Source: an uncultured Clostridia bacterium
Lineage (GTDB): Bacteria; Bacillota; Clostridia; Christensenellales; Borkfalkiaceae
DNA: 29,376 bases
Assembly (NCBI GenBank): GCA_947629845.1
Contig: CANRFD010000003.1
Span: 1 to 29,376 of the forward strand
Direction: 5' to 3'
The notes beneath the pieces are model-generated. The model saw nothing but the letters and a program-made list of their open reading frames with translations. It did no database searches and had not been told where the DNA came from. The position numbers and the translations under genes are program-made. Below, in pieces: positions 1 to 6,376 of the stretch (positions are counted from its first letter, which is position 1; each line of letters begins with the position of its first letter).

Positions 1-54
1 GAGGACATGGGAAGATCTCCTCCGTTCCTGCGGAACGTCGAGATGAGGAGGCAG

Positions 55-270
55 GGTTACGCGTCATTCTGACGGGAGCGCAGCGACCGAAGAATCCCGA
101 TATGGAGAGTTCGGACTTCGTTGTTCGGGGTCCTTCGCGGATAGGCTATTGCGGACTGCGTATAACGAGTCGGCTACTTCGCCCCCTGTGGGGGCTCGTG
201 CCGCCCTTCGACGGCATGATGCGTGCGGGCGGGGCAGGATGACGCGGTTACCCGTGTGGGCGGGCAGGAT
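55..270 (+). repeat. Long inverted repeat, copy 1 (partner 11569-11787)
   Basis: About 215 bp that reappear in reverse orientation at 11569-11787, with most positions identical by eye. Shared landmarks are GCGTCATTCTGACGGGAGCG, CGGATAGGCTATTGCGGACT and GGGGGCTCGTGCCG. Shorter fragments of the same family lie at 15759-15800 and 29218-29280. The pair brackets all genes from the nucleoside kinase to the two-component operon. Confidence 0.85.
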
Positions 271-279
271 AAAAATAAG

Positions 280-338
280 GACATGTTTCGACACGCCCGC
301 CGAAAAGAGCATCGGCGGGCGGCTCAACATGACGTGAT
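280..338 (+). repeat. Hairpin repeat (ACATGTTTCGAC...AACATGACGTG family), copy 1
   Basis: The conserved outer arms are GGACATGTTTCGAC and GCTCAACATGACGTGAT, which are imperfectly complementary to each other. The centre is a stem of CGCCCGCCGA with TCGGCGGGCG. Other copies keep the outer arms but have a different central stem sequence that still pairs. Confidence 0.8.
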
Positions 339-428
339 TTATACGGCGGGGTTTGGTTTTTTGCACGAGAACCCCTTCAGTCAATGCGTGACAGCTCCCC
401 CAAAGGGGGGGAGCAAGGGGACGGACCG
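322..428 (+). repeat. Direct repeat with 726-831 (includes CAGTCACTGCGTGACAG module)
   Basis: About 105 bp recur at 726-831 with a fixed offset of 404 bp and few differences. It joins the 3' arm of the hairpin repeat to a module ending in ACAGCTCCCCCAAAGGGG, a self-complementary stretch. The same module recurs at 12131-12180 and 27535-27580, and in a modified reverse form at 28013-28070 and 29105-29162. Confidence 0.8.
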
Positions 429-480
429 CGCGAGGGCTTTCTCCCCAAAAGGGGGGAAGCAAGAATAAGGTTGACGTGAT

Positions 481-563
481 TATGGCTCAATCCCCATCAC
501 CGCCTACGGCGGAGCTTCAGCACAAGGCACGCCTGCGGCGCCCTTTGGAAAGGGGAAGCCTTA
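481..563 (+). repeat. Inverted copy of 27779-27857
   Basis: About 80 bp including CGCCTACGGCGGAGCTTCAG and GGCACGCCTGCGGCGCCCTT, present in reverse complement at 27779-27857 with very few differences. It is not coding: the translations in both copies are low-complexity and there is no start context. Confidence 0.8.
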
Positions 564-676
564 CGGGCGCCCTTTGCAAAAGGGGAGGCCTTTCTGGCAA
601 GGCGGGGGATAGGGGAAGATTCACTCGGCTCCTTCGGAGCCTCGGAATGAGGAGGACGGGCGGGGGATTATAATGT

Positions 677-742
677 GGACATGTTTCGACGACGAAGCCT
701 CGCCGATTGTGTCGGCGGGGCTTCTGCTCAACATGACGTGAT
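677..742 (+). repeat. Hairpin repeat, copy 2
   Basis: Same outer arms as the copy at 280. The central stem is GCCTCGCCGA with TCGGCGGGGC, including one G-U type pair. The sequence 664-738 is repeated at 846-920 (offset 182 bp). Confidence 0.8.
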
Positions 743-858
743 TTATACGGCGGGGTTTGGTTTTTTGCACGAGAACCCCTTTAGTCACTGCGTGACAGCT
801 CCCCCAAAGGGGGGAGCCAAGGGGACGGACTGCGCGGGACGGGAGGGGGATTATAATG

Positions 859-924
859 TGGACATGTTTCGACGACGAAGCCCCGCCGATTGTGTCGGCG
901 GGGCTTCTGCTCAACATGACGTGA
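859..924 (+). repeat. Hairpin repeat, copy 3
   Basis: Outer arms as in the other copies. The central stem GCCCCGCCGA with TCGGCGGGGC is a perfect 10-bp pair, where the copy at 677 has a wobble. Confidence 0.8.
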
Positions 925-996
925 TTTTATGGTGGGGGCGGAAACTTTTAATATGATTATAATTAACGAAAATAGAAAAAATTTTTCAAAAACTAC

Positions 997-1025
997 TTGC
1001 AAAATATTTTTTGATGGTGTATAAT
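997..1025 (+). promoter_or_regulatory. Promoter of the nucleoside kinase gene
   Basis: -35 TTGCAA at 997-1002, a 17-bp spacer, and -10 TATAAT at 1020-1025. Transcription should start near 1032, giving a leader of about 120 bases before the ATG at 1154. Confidence 0.85.
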
Positions 1026-1153
1026 ATAACACCAACCGACGGAAAAATTTGGAAGATCAGGCCGATGTAAAATATTTTTCGGCCAAGGCATTCGAAGGAA
1101 AAACCATTGTCGGCGTATGCGTTGCGCCGTACAGGGGAATAAGGGGAAAAATT

Positions 1154-2812
1154 ATGATAAAGGTAACATTCAACAACAAAAAGCTGCTCGTGGAGGAGGG
1201 GACGCGCGTTCTCGAGCTCGTGGAGCCCAAAGACAGGAAAAACCTCGTCGTATGCCAGGTGGGCGCGCAGGTGAAGGAGCTGAACTATATTCTCTCCGAA
1301 AAGAATGACGGCATGGAGATCAAACTGCTCAATTTGAGCAACGCCGAGGCGGGCAGAGCCTATCGGACGAGCATTCAGTACATCGTCGCCATGGCGTTTT
1401 ATTCGCTCTATCCCGATGTGAAGATACGCTTCTCCTACAACGTCTCGCGCTCCATCTGCTGCCAGGCGATGACAAAGAGCTTCAACATGTCGCGTGCGGT
1501 CGAGGCGGTGACGGCGGAGGTGGAACGCATCATCAATGCCGATCTTCCCATCGAACGGGTGACCGTGACCAAGGAAGAGGCGATGGAGTACTACAAGAAG
1601 TTCCATTTGGACGACAAGATCGAGATCCTGAAGTACCGCCCCGAGAGCACGGTGCACCTCTACAAGTGCGGCGATTACTACAACTATCTCTACAACTACA
1701 TGGTGCCGTCTACGGGGTGCATCCACGATTATACCATCACGCCGTACAGCCCCGGCATTCTCATCCAATATCCGCGCCACGACTTCGACGCGAATATTCC
1801 CGAGTTCACGGAGGAATCCGTCTATTGCAAGACGCTGCAACGGGCGTACAATTGGGCGGAAAAGACCAAGACGCAGACCATCGACGACATCAACCGCACG
1901 ATCGAGCGGGGGGAGACGCTGGAATTTGTGCAGATGTGCGAGGCGTACCACAACAAACAGCTTGCGGAGCTCGGCGATATGATCGAAAAGGAAGTGGAGA
2001 CGGTCAGGCTGATCGCGATCGCGGGGCCGAGTTCGAGCGGGAAAACGACGTTCTGCAACCGCCTGCGGATAGAACTTTTGTCCCGCGGGATCAACCCCGT
2101 CACCATCTCCATGGACGACTACTACTTTTCCAAGGACAAGATCTGTGCGCTTCAGGGGCAGCCGCGCGAAAAGCTCGACCTCGAGCACATCGACTGTCTG
2201 GATATCGAACTCTTCAACAAGGACCTCTTCGATCTGATCAACGGCGAAGAGGTGACGCTGCCGCGCTTCAACTTTAAGCTCGATCGCCGCGAAGAGGGCA
2301 AAACGATACGGGTCGAGCAAAACGTGCCCATCATCATCGAGGGCATCCACGCGCTCAACGAAAAACTCACGAAATCCATCCCCAAACACCAGAAATTCAA
2401 GATCTATATCGCGCCGCACGCGCAGCTCAACCTCGACAACCATTCGCCGCTGTCCGTCACGAACGCGCGGCTCATAAGGAGGATCGTCCGCGATATGAAG
2501 TTCCGGAATTGTTCCGCCGCGACCACGATCGACATGTGGCAATCGGTGCGCAACGGGGAATTCCGCTGGATCTATCCCAATCAGGAAAACGCCGACTATG
2601 TGTTCAATTCGAGCCTCGGTTACGAATTGTGCGTTCTGAAAAAACAGGCGATGGCGGCGCTCACCGAGATCGAGGCGACGGACCCGCAGTACCTCGTCGC
2701 CAACCGGCTCATCAAGACGCTGAAATATTTCCGCCAGATCGACGACGATTCGCTCATCCCCTGCAATTCGCTCCTGCGCGAATTTATCGGCGGCAGCTGC
2801 TTTAACGTTTGA
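1154..2812 (+). CDS. TGS-domain nucleoside kinase (uridine kinase family)
   Basis: A 552-residue cytoplasmic enzyme expected to phosphorylate a nucleoside, probably uridine or cytidine, with a nucleoside triphosphate in pyrimidine salvage. Residues 1-60 look like a TGS domain (MIKVTFNNKKLLVEEG...). Residues about 60-270 resemble the threonyl-tRNA synthetase N-terminal region found in this kinase subfamily. A P-loop, GPSSSGKT, sits at residues 291-298, followed by the PRK/uridine-kinase core (TISMDDYYFSKD, IIIEGIHALN). It is much longer than the roughly 210-residue Udk because of the N-terminal domains, as in other Clostridia. An in-frame TTG at 1049 would add 35 residues, but the ATG at 1154 has the purine-rich AGGGGAATAAGGGG upstream and begins exactly at the TGS fold, so I prefer it. 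The family call is firm; the exact substrate is inferred. Confidence 0.9.
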   Translation: MIKVTFNNKKLLVEEGTRVLELVEPKDRKNLVVCQVGAQVKELNYILSEKNDGMEIKLLNLSNAEAGRAYRTSIQYIVAMAFYSLYPDVKIRFSYNVSRSICCQAMTKSFNMSRAVEAVTAEVERIINADLPIERVTVTKEEAMEYYKKFHLDDKIEILKYRPESTVHLYKCGDYYNYLYNYMVPSTGCIHDYTITPYSPGILIQYPRHDFDANIPEFTEESVYCKTLQRAYNWAEKTKTQTIDDINRTIERGETLEFVQMCEAYHNKQLAELGDMIEKEVETVRLIAIAGPSSSGKTTFCNRLRIELLSRGINPVTISMDDYYFSKDKICALQGQPREKLDLEHIDCLDIELFNKDLFDLINGEEVTLPRFNFKLDRREEGKTIRVEQNVPIIIEGIHALNEKLTKSIPKHQKFKIYIAPHAQLNLDNHSPLSVTNARLIRRIVRDMKFRNCSAATTIDMWQSVRNGEFRWIYPNQENADYVFNSSLGYELCVLKKQAMAALTEIEATDPQYLVANRLIKTLKYFRQIDDDSLIPCNSLLREFIGGSCFNV

Positions 2813-2834
2813 CGTCATGTTGAGCCGCCCCGGG
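2812..2834 (+). repeat. Repeat fragment abutting the kinase stop codon
   Basis: The stop codon TGA runs straight into GACGTCATGTTGAGCCGCC, the end sequence of the hairpin repeat family seen at 28925 and 29317. No second arm is visible, so this is a fragment or solo end. Confidence 0.6.
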
Positions 2835-2862
2835 CAGCCAGAAAGTTTGAACAATGTAAAAG

Positions 2863-2891
2863 AAAAAGCCTTTCTTGCGGAAGGCTTTTTT
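2863..2891. terminator. Bidirectional intrinsic terminator
   Basis: A 10-bp stem AAAAAGCCTT / AAGGCTTTTT with an 8-base loop, flanked by A and T tracts on both sides. It lies between two convergent genes and can end transcription of both the kinase (plus) and the ADP-ribosylglycohydrolase (minus). Confidence 0.9.
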
Positions 2892-2917
2892 ACTTACGGA
2901 TCTGCACGGCGCCGGCG

Positions 2918-3871
2918 TTATATGGCGGAAAGTTTTTCCGCAAACGCCTGCCCCAATTCTTCGAGATATTGCTTTCTGCAAAGAGAATTGCGCCAGTCCC
3001 CGGGAATGCCGCCGTAGCCGTAGAGGAGCCCCGCAAGGCTGCCTGCGACTGCGCCGACCGAATCGGTGTCCAGCCCCAAATTGACCGCTTTCAGAATGCA
3101 ATCGCGGAAAGTTTCCGTCGTGAGCACGCACCAAATTGCGGCCTCCAGTGTGTCCACCACATAGCCGCTGCTCTCGATCTCATCCCGCGGGAGAAATTCA
3201 AACCGTTCGTCAAACAGGCGGCGATAGCGCTGAAGTTCGGGGTCGTCGCGGTAATATTGCATCGCCTTCTTCAACCCGTCTTTGACGCCCTGCTTTGTGG
3301 GAGTTTGGAGAAGTTCCCACAGGACAAACGTATAAATCCCGCAGCCGATACAGCTCCGCGGGTGGCTGTGCGTGAGCGCGGACGCACGGTGGATCAGGTT
3401 GAGTTTTTCTTCCAACGGGAAGCCGGCGCAGTGAAGATAGAGGGAGAAGGGATAGATGCGCATGAGCGAACCGTTGCCGTTTTCGTACTCGCCGCTACAC
3501 CCGCATTGCTCCGCAGCGACCCCGCTTTGCGCGCGGTAGATCGCCGTGCAGCATGCCATTCCCACATCAAAGGTCACGCCCGTCGGTGTAAACTCGTTCT
3601 TAAACAGCCATTTCCGAAAATTATCCATGACTGCCTCGAAGTCGAGGCCGTGGTGGATCAGAGCGTCCATTGCGCAGAGCGACATGCTTGTATCGTCCGA
3701 CCACGCGCCCTTGGGGAAACGCCCATCGAAAAACGCCGTCATATCGGTTACGGGGTGTCTGTCGCGTACGTTCCGCCCTTCAAATTGAACGGGCCCGCCG
3801 ACCGCGTCTCCCACGGCGTGACCGATGAGAATGGATCTTACTTTTTCGAAGAGTTCGGCTTTCAATTTCAC
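2918..3871 (-). CDS. ADP-ribosylglycohydrolase family protein
   Basis: A 317-residue cytoplasmic protein of the ADP-ribosylglycohydrolase (ARH/DraG) family, whose members use a two-metal site to release ADP-ribose from proteins or small molecules. Visible family signatures are the N-terminal ILIGHAVGDAVGGPVQFEGR, the acidic metal-site motif WSDDTSMSLCAMDAL, GNGSLMRIYPFSLY in the middle, and the C-terminal NLGLDTDSVGAVAGSLAGLLYG with its DTD-type motif. The start is chosen as GTG at 3871 (TTG at 3865 is the alternative), because a promoter at 3899-3927 sits just upstream and rules out longer frames. No clear Shine-Dalgarno sequence is visible. It stands alone, with no obvious ADP-ribosyltransferase partner in the window, so its target is unknown. 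Confidence 0.88.
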   Translation of the reverse strand: MKLKAELFEKVRSILIGHAVGDAVGGPVQFEGRNVRDRHPVTDMTAFFDGRFPKGAWSDDTSMSLCAMDALIHHGLDFEAVMDNFRKWLFKNEFTPTGVTFDVGMACCTAIYRAQSGVAAEQCGCSGEYENGNGSLMRIYPFSLYLHCAGFPLEEKLNLIHRASALTHSHPRSCIGCGIYTFVLWELLQTPTKQGVKDGLKKAMQYYRDDPELQRYRRLFDERFEFLPRDEIESSGYVVDTLEAAIWCVLTTETFRDCILKAVNLGLDTDSVGAVAGSLAGLLYGYGGIPGDWRNSLCRKQYLEELGQAFAEKLSAI

Positions 3872-3898
3872 ACCACTGCGAGGAAAAGAGATAAATGT

Positions 3899-3927
3899 AT
3901 TATAGCATATTACGTTGCTTTTTTCAA
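3899..3927 (-). promoter_or_regulatory. Promoter of the ADP-ribosylglycohydrolase gene
   Basis: Read on the minus strand: TTGAAA (3927-3922), a 17-bp spacer, TATAAT (3904-3899). The predicted transcript starts near 3892, about 20 bases before the GTG start. Confidence 0.85.
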
Positions 3928-4031
3928 GCCCGATCATGACAAAAATCAAAATGGAGCTTTGGCGGCTCGGGCGTTTGAGCGGTTGGGTGTTCGAGTCGTT
4001 CCCGAAAGGGGAACCAGAGGCGACCACGCTC

Positions 4032-4067
4032 GAACACGACCACAGACACAGACACGACCACGAACAC
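4032..4067 (+). repeat. Mirror-ordered hexamer array
   Basis: Six hexamers in the order GAACAC, GACCAC, AGACAC, AGACAC, GACCAC, GAACAC, so the units read the same from either end. The array lies between the promoter at 3899-3927 and the terminator at 4077-4102 and is not in a credible gene. Confidence 0.7.
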
Positions 4068-4069
4068 AC

Positions 4070-4102
4070 AACAAATCCCCGCAGACTCAAAAGCGTGCGG
4101 GG
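4070..4102 (-). terminator. Intrinsic terminator of the HExxH protein gene
   Basis: On the minus strand, stem CCCCGCA / TGCGGGG (4102-4096 with 4083-4077) with a 12-base loop, followed by ATTTGTT. It is placed 38 bases after the stop codon at 4141. Confidence 0.75.
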
Positions 4103-4140
4103 AGTTTCGGCGAACCGTTGGGGATTTCTACATAAGATAT

Positions 4141-4971
4141 TTAGCCGAAGAGGAGGGTGTAGTGGGTGTAGACGCCGTAGGACAGCGTGTCGGCGTCCTC
4201 CTCGAACATGGAGACCTCCAGCCCCATATCGCCTCTCGCCCAACCCGCGATTCGCGCATCGCTCAAGCCGAATTTGACCCGAAGAGAGGGGTCTTTTTCG
4301 GCGGCATACTCCACATAATGCCCGAGTTCATGAAAGATCACCTGGATGAGACGCGTAAAATCGTTGACGATCTCCCTGCGGATCACGAGCTCCCCGCCGT
4401 TCATCGCAGTCCCGTCCACGGTGGAACCGTTCAGCCGATAGTCCGCCTGCAAGCGGACGGGCGGCGTATGCGGGAGAAACAGCTGTTGCGAGGCGGCGCC
4501 GATGAGCGTACGGATGCGTTTTTCCTGTTCATCGGGGGAAAGTTCGTTCCAGACGTCCTTTCCCAAACGGAGCAAAATGAGATCGGTGAGCATCACACAG
4601 CGCATCTCGATATCGGGATAGCCGCCCTTGACGTTATAATTGCGGATGCGCTCCGGGAGGGGTCTGTTTTCCACATCCCACATCGCGCCCTCGTCGTTCA
4701 GCCGCACCGCTTTGTGCCACCACGAAAGCGCAACGGGCAGAAAGGCGTCCCCGAAGCCGTCATAGAGAAAGCGGCCCAATTCGCACATGGAGAACGAGTC
4801 TCCCTTCATCGCGCCCGCCTGTAAGAGCATGAAAACAGAGGCGTCCTGCGTGCGAAAGCCGTCTTTTAGCTGCATGTAGCGGGCGAGCGTCCAACAGTCC
4901 CGCGGGCTCTTCCGATGTTCTTCGAAGGTTTTCAGAAATGGCAATTTTGATTTTTGAAAGACGATATCCAT
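4141..4971 (-). CDS. Sel1-like repeat protein with HExxH metallopeptidase motif
   Basis: A 276-residue protein without signal peptide or membrane segments. Residues about 43-100 contain Sel1/TPR-like helical repeats (AGAMKGDSFSMCELGRFLY; ALSWWHKAVRLNDEGAMWDV). Residues 214-218 are HELGH, the zinc-binding and catalytic HExxH motif. The downstream EEDADTLSYG (257-266) could supply a third, glutamate or aspartate, ligand as in gluzincins. This suggests a cytoplasmic zinc metalloprotease with an N-terminal protein-interaction region, but I do not recognise a named family. The ATG at 4971 is supported by AGGAGT five bases upstream and a promoter at 5013-5041. It is a single-gene unit with its own terminator. 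Catalytic activity is inferred from the motif only. Confidence 0.75.
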   Translation of the reverse strand: MDIVFQKSKLPFLKTFEEHRKSPRDCWTLARYMQLKDGFRTQDASVFMLLQAGAMKGDSFSMCELGRFLYDGFGDAFLPVALSWWHKAVRLNDEGAMWDVENRPLPERIRNYNVKGGYPDIEMRCVMLTDLILLRLGKDVWNELSPDEQEKRIRTLIGAASQQLFLPHTPPVRLQADYRLNGSTVDGTAMNGGELVIRREIVNDFTRLIQVIFHELGHYVEYAAEKDPSLRVKFGLSDARIAGWARGDMGLEVSMFEEDADTLSYGVYTHYTLLFG

Positions 4972-5012
4972 TGTAACTCCTGTGTGTTTGCCGAAGCGTA
5001 CGATTTGTTGCC

Positions 5013-5041
5013 ATTATATCATAAACGGCTGAAAGGTTCAA
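5013..5041 (-). promoter_or_regulatory. Promoter of the HExxH protein gene
   Basis: On the minus strand: TTGAAC (5041-5036), a 17-bp spacer, TATAAT (5018-5013). Transcription is expected near 5006, 35 bases before the ATG. Confidence 0.85.
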
Positions 5042-5185
5042 CCCCCGAAAAAACTCTTGTTTTCCGTGCGAATGACCGCCGCACTTACTTTCGTCCCCCC
5101 GCCTCGCCCCGCACCCAAACGGGGGGGGGAGAGAAGTGCGCCCTAAAAATAACCCGTGCGGGGCAATTTCTGTGCATCAAAATAC

Positions 5186-5214
5186 TTGTGAAATCGCGCA
5201 AAAAATGTTACAAT
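5186..5214 (+). promoter_or_regulatory. Promoter of the XRE regulator gene, reaching the start codon
   Basis: TTGTGA (5186-5191), a 17-bp spacer, TACAAT (5209-5214). Only seven bases separate the -10 from the ATG at 5222, so the mRNA would begin at or next to the start codon. Confidence 0.8.
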
Positions 5215-5221
5215 ATGCAAT

Positions 5222-5557
5222 ATGAAGATCCAGCGTAAATTTATTGATTGGGAAGCGACGGGCAACAAGCTGTTCAGATTGCGGAGCGACAACGCCCATC
5301 TTCGAAAATTCGTCTGCAGCGCGCTCAAGCGGAACACCGACAAGTGCAACAATCAGTCGGGCAATTGCGACGCCTGCGAGGATCGCTATGTCGATAAGAG
5401 CATCAGCCGCCCCGAGCTTGCGGAAGTTTTCGGCGTGTCGGAGAGCGTCATCAACAATTGGGAGACGGGCAGAACGGAGGTCGGCATCGAAAACCTGCTC
5501 TTCTACTGTCAGATCGCCCAAGTGACGCTGGACGACATCCTCGTGTTCTATCAATAA
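5222..5557 (+). CDS. XRE-type helix-turn-helix protein with Cys-rich insertion
   Basis: A 111-residue putative DNA-binding regulator. Residues 8-35 (IDWEATGNKLFRLRSDNAHL...) match the first helix of the short XRE regulators, and residues 60-111 (ISRPELAEVFGVSESVINNW, then ETGRTEV...) match the recognition helix and the tail. Between them is an insertion of about 25 residues not expected in a Cro/C1 domain, with cysteines at 32, 42, 49 and 52 in the pattern C-x9-C-x6-C-x2-C. This could bind a metal or sense redox, which is inference. No Shine-Dalgarno is visible, and the promoter -10 ends seven bases before the ATG, so the transcript is probably leaderless. A strong terminator follows. Its targets are unknown; it stands alone between two minus-strand units. 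Confidence 0.8.
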   Translation: MKIQRKFIDWEATGNKLFRLRSDNAHLRKFVCSALKRNTDKCNNQSGNCDACEDRYVDKSISRPELAEVFGVSESVINNWETGRTEVGIENLLFYCQIAQVTLDDILVFYQ

Positions 5558-5584
5558 CCGACCCCATCCCTTCAAAACAGAGAG

Positions 5585-5613
5585 GCCTGTAACAATTACA
5601 GGCTTCTTTTTTA
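5585..5613 (+). terminator. Intrinsic terminator after the XRE gene
   Basis: Stem GCCTGTAA / TTACAGGC (5585-5592 with 5596-5603), loop CAA, followed by TTCTTTTTT. It also lies near the 3' end of the convergent gene that ends at 5636. Confidence 0.92.
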
Positions 5614-5635
5614 TTTGAAATTTCCCGCCGATCGC

Positions 5636-6376
5636 TCAACTTTGGCGGAGCGAAGCGAGCTGTTTTTCGGGCATAAATTTCCAATAGCGGACGGGCATGT
5701 AGCCGCGCATCTGCTTCAGACGTTCGCGCGCGGGGATGTTGACGCTCGCGTAGTACCGCTTCCACAGCGCCTGCCACGCCGTCTCGTCGGCGGAGAGCGC
5801 CACTTCCGCCCGTTCGAGGGGGGCGAGAAAGGTGTGCTCGCCGTCGTAGACGGCGGCTTTTTTCCGCTTGACGTCGTGGATGACGAAGGGGAACTGCGGC
5901 AGCCGCGCCTTAAAGTGGGGGAGGAGCAGGTCGCAGATGTCGTTGTCGGGGGAGATGGGGGCGTAGAGCGCGCCGCTCTCGCTCTCGAGGAAGCGCACGA
6001 AGCCGTGGAAGCGGTGCACCTCGTAGTTCACCCTGCGGATGCACTCGGTGGCGGCGGCGACGGCGGGCTCGGCGAGCATGTCGCGCACGGGCTCGCGCCG
6101 TTCGGCGAGCAGCTTGAAGTAGCCGAGGGCGGCGGCGTCGCGGCAGGCGTCCCCGCACCGCAGGAGGGCGGAGAGGTCGCGCATGCAATTTTTGTCGAAG
6201 GACAAGAGCCGTTTCCGCACCCGTTCGGCGCGTTCGGGGTCGGCGCGCACGAAGGTGGACTGCTGCCCTAAGGAGAGCTGCGCGTCGCGGCTGGTGAGTA
6301 TGGCGTCGCCGTCGCAAAAGGCGAGGGCGAGGGCGCACAAAAAGGCGCATTCCGTTCCGTCGTAGAAGTAGATCAT
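5636..6376 (-). CDS. TIGR03915/DUF4130-type probable DNA metabolism protein
   Basis: A 246-residue protein of the TIGR03915 (DUF4130-containing) type, which occurs almost always next to a TIGR03916 radical SAM protein, as it does here. Visible features are the N-terminal MIYFYDGTECAFLCALALAF, the central RVNYEVHRFHGFVRFLESE with ALYAPISPDNDICDLLLPHF, and the C-terminal WKRYYASVNIPARERLKQMR plus GYMPVRYWKFMPE. The start codon overlaps the stop of the upstream radical SAM gene in an ATGA, so translation is coupled. The pair is thought to act in DNA repair or modification, but the reaction is not established. No signal or membrane segment is present, so it should be cytosolic. Confidence 0.88.
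   Translation of the reverse strand: MIYFYDGTECAFLCALALAFCDGDAILTSRDAQLSLGQQSTFVRADPERAERVRKRLLSFDKNCMRDLSALLRCGDACRDAAALGYFKLLAERREPVRDMLAEPAVAAATECIRRVNYEVHRFHGFVRFLESESGALYAPISPDNDICDLLLPHFKARLPQFPFVIHDVKRKKAAVYDGEHTFLAPLERAEVALSADETAWQALWKRYYASVNIPARERLKQMRGYMPVRYWKFMPEKQLASLRQS

Larger units (their letters stand above)
1..985. repeat. Repeat-packed intergenic region (block 1)
   Basis: I see no credible gene in this stretch. It is a mosaic of repeats that recur elsewhere in the window in either orientation. 9-50 is an inverted copy of 12087-12127. 55-270 is an inverted copy of 11569-11787. 481-563 is an inverted copy of 27779-27857. 322-428 and 726-831 are direct copies of each other, and so are 664-738 and 846-920. 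606-655 is an inverted relative of 12210-12256. Short open frames here have biased, repeat-derived translations and no ribosome binding sites. The last 50 bases become AT-rich and hold the promoter of the next gene. Confidence 0.85.

Noticed and set aside
280..924. CRISPR array
   Set aside because: Repeat copies are irregularly spaced, vary in orientation and form hairpins; there are no uniform spacers and no cas genes.
149..956. Several short frames in the first repeat block
   Set aside because: They consist entirely of repeats that also occur reversed elsewhere. No ribosome binding sites are present, and the translations are low-complexity.
986..2854. 622-codon minus-strand frame opposite the nucleoside kinase
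   Set aside because: It is the complement of a well-recognised gene, has no start site or ribosome binding site, and its translation is Val/Arg/Asp-rich as expected from GC-rich antisense.
3915..4277. Possible His-rich metal-binding protein (HDHRHRHDHEH)
   Set aside because: It starts within a promoter on the other strand, overlaps the end of the HExxH gene, and the rest of the sequence is Arg-rich shadow. The His stretch comes from the hexamer array.
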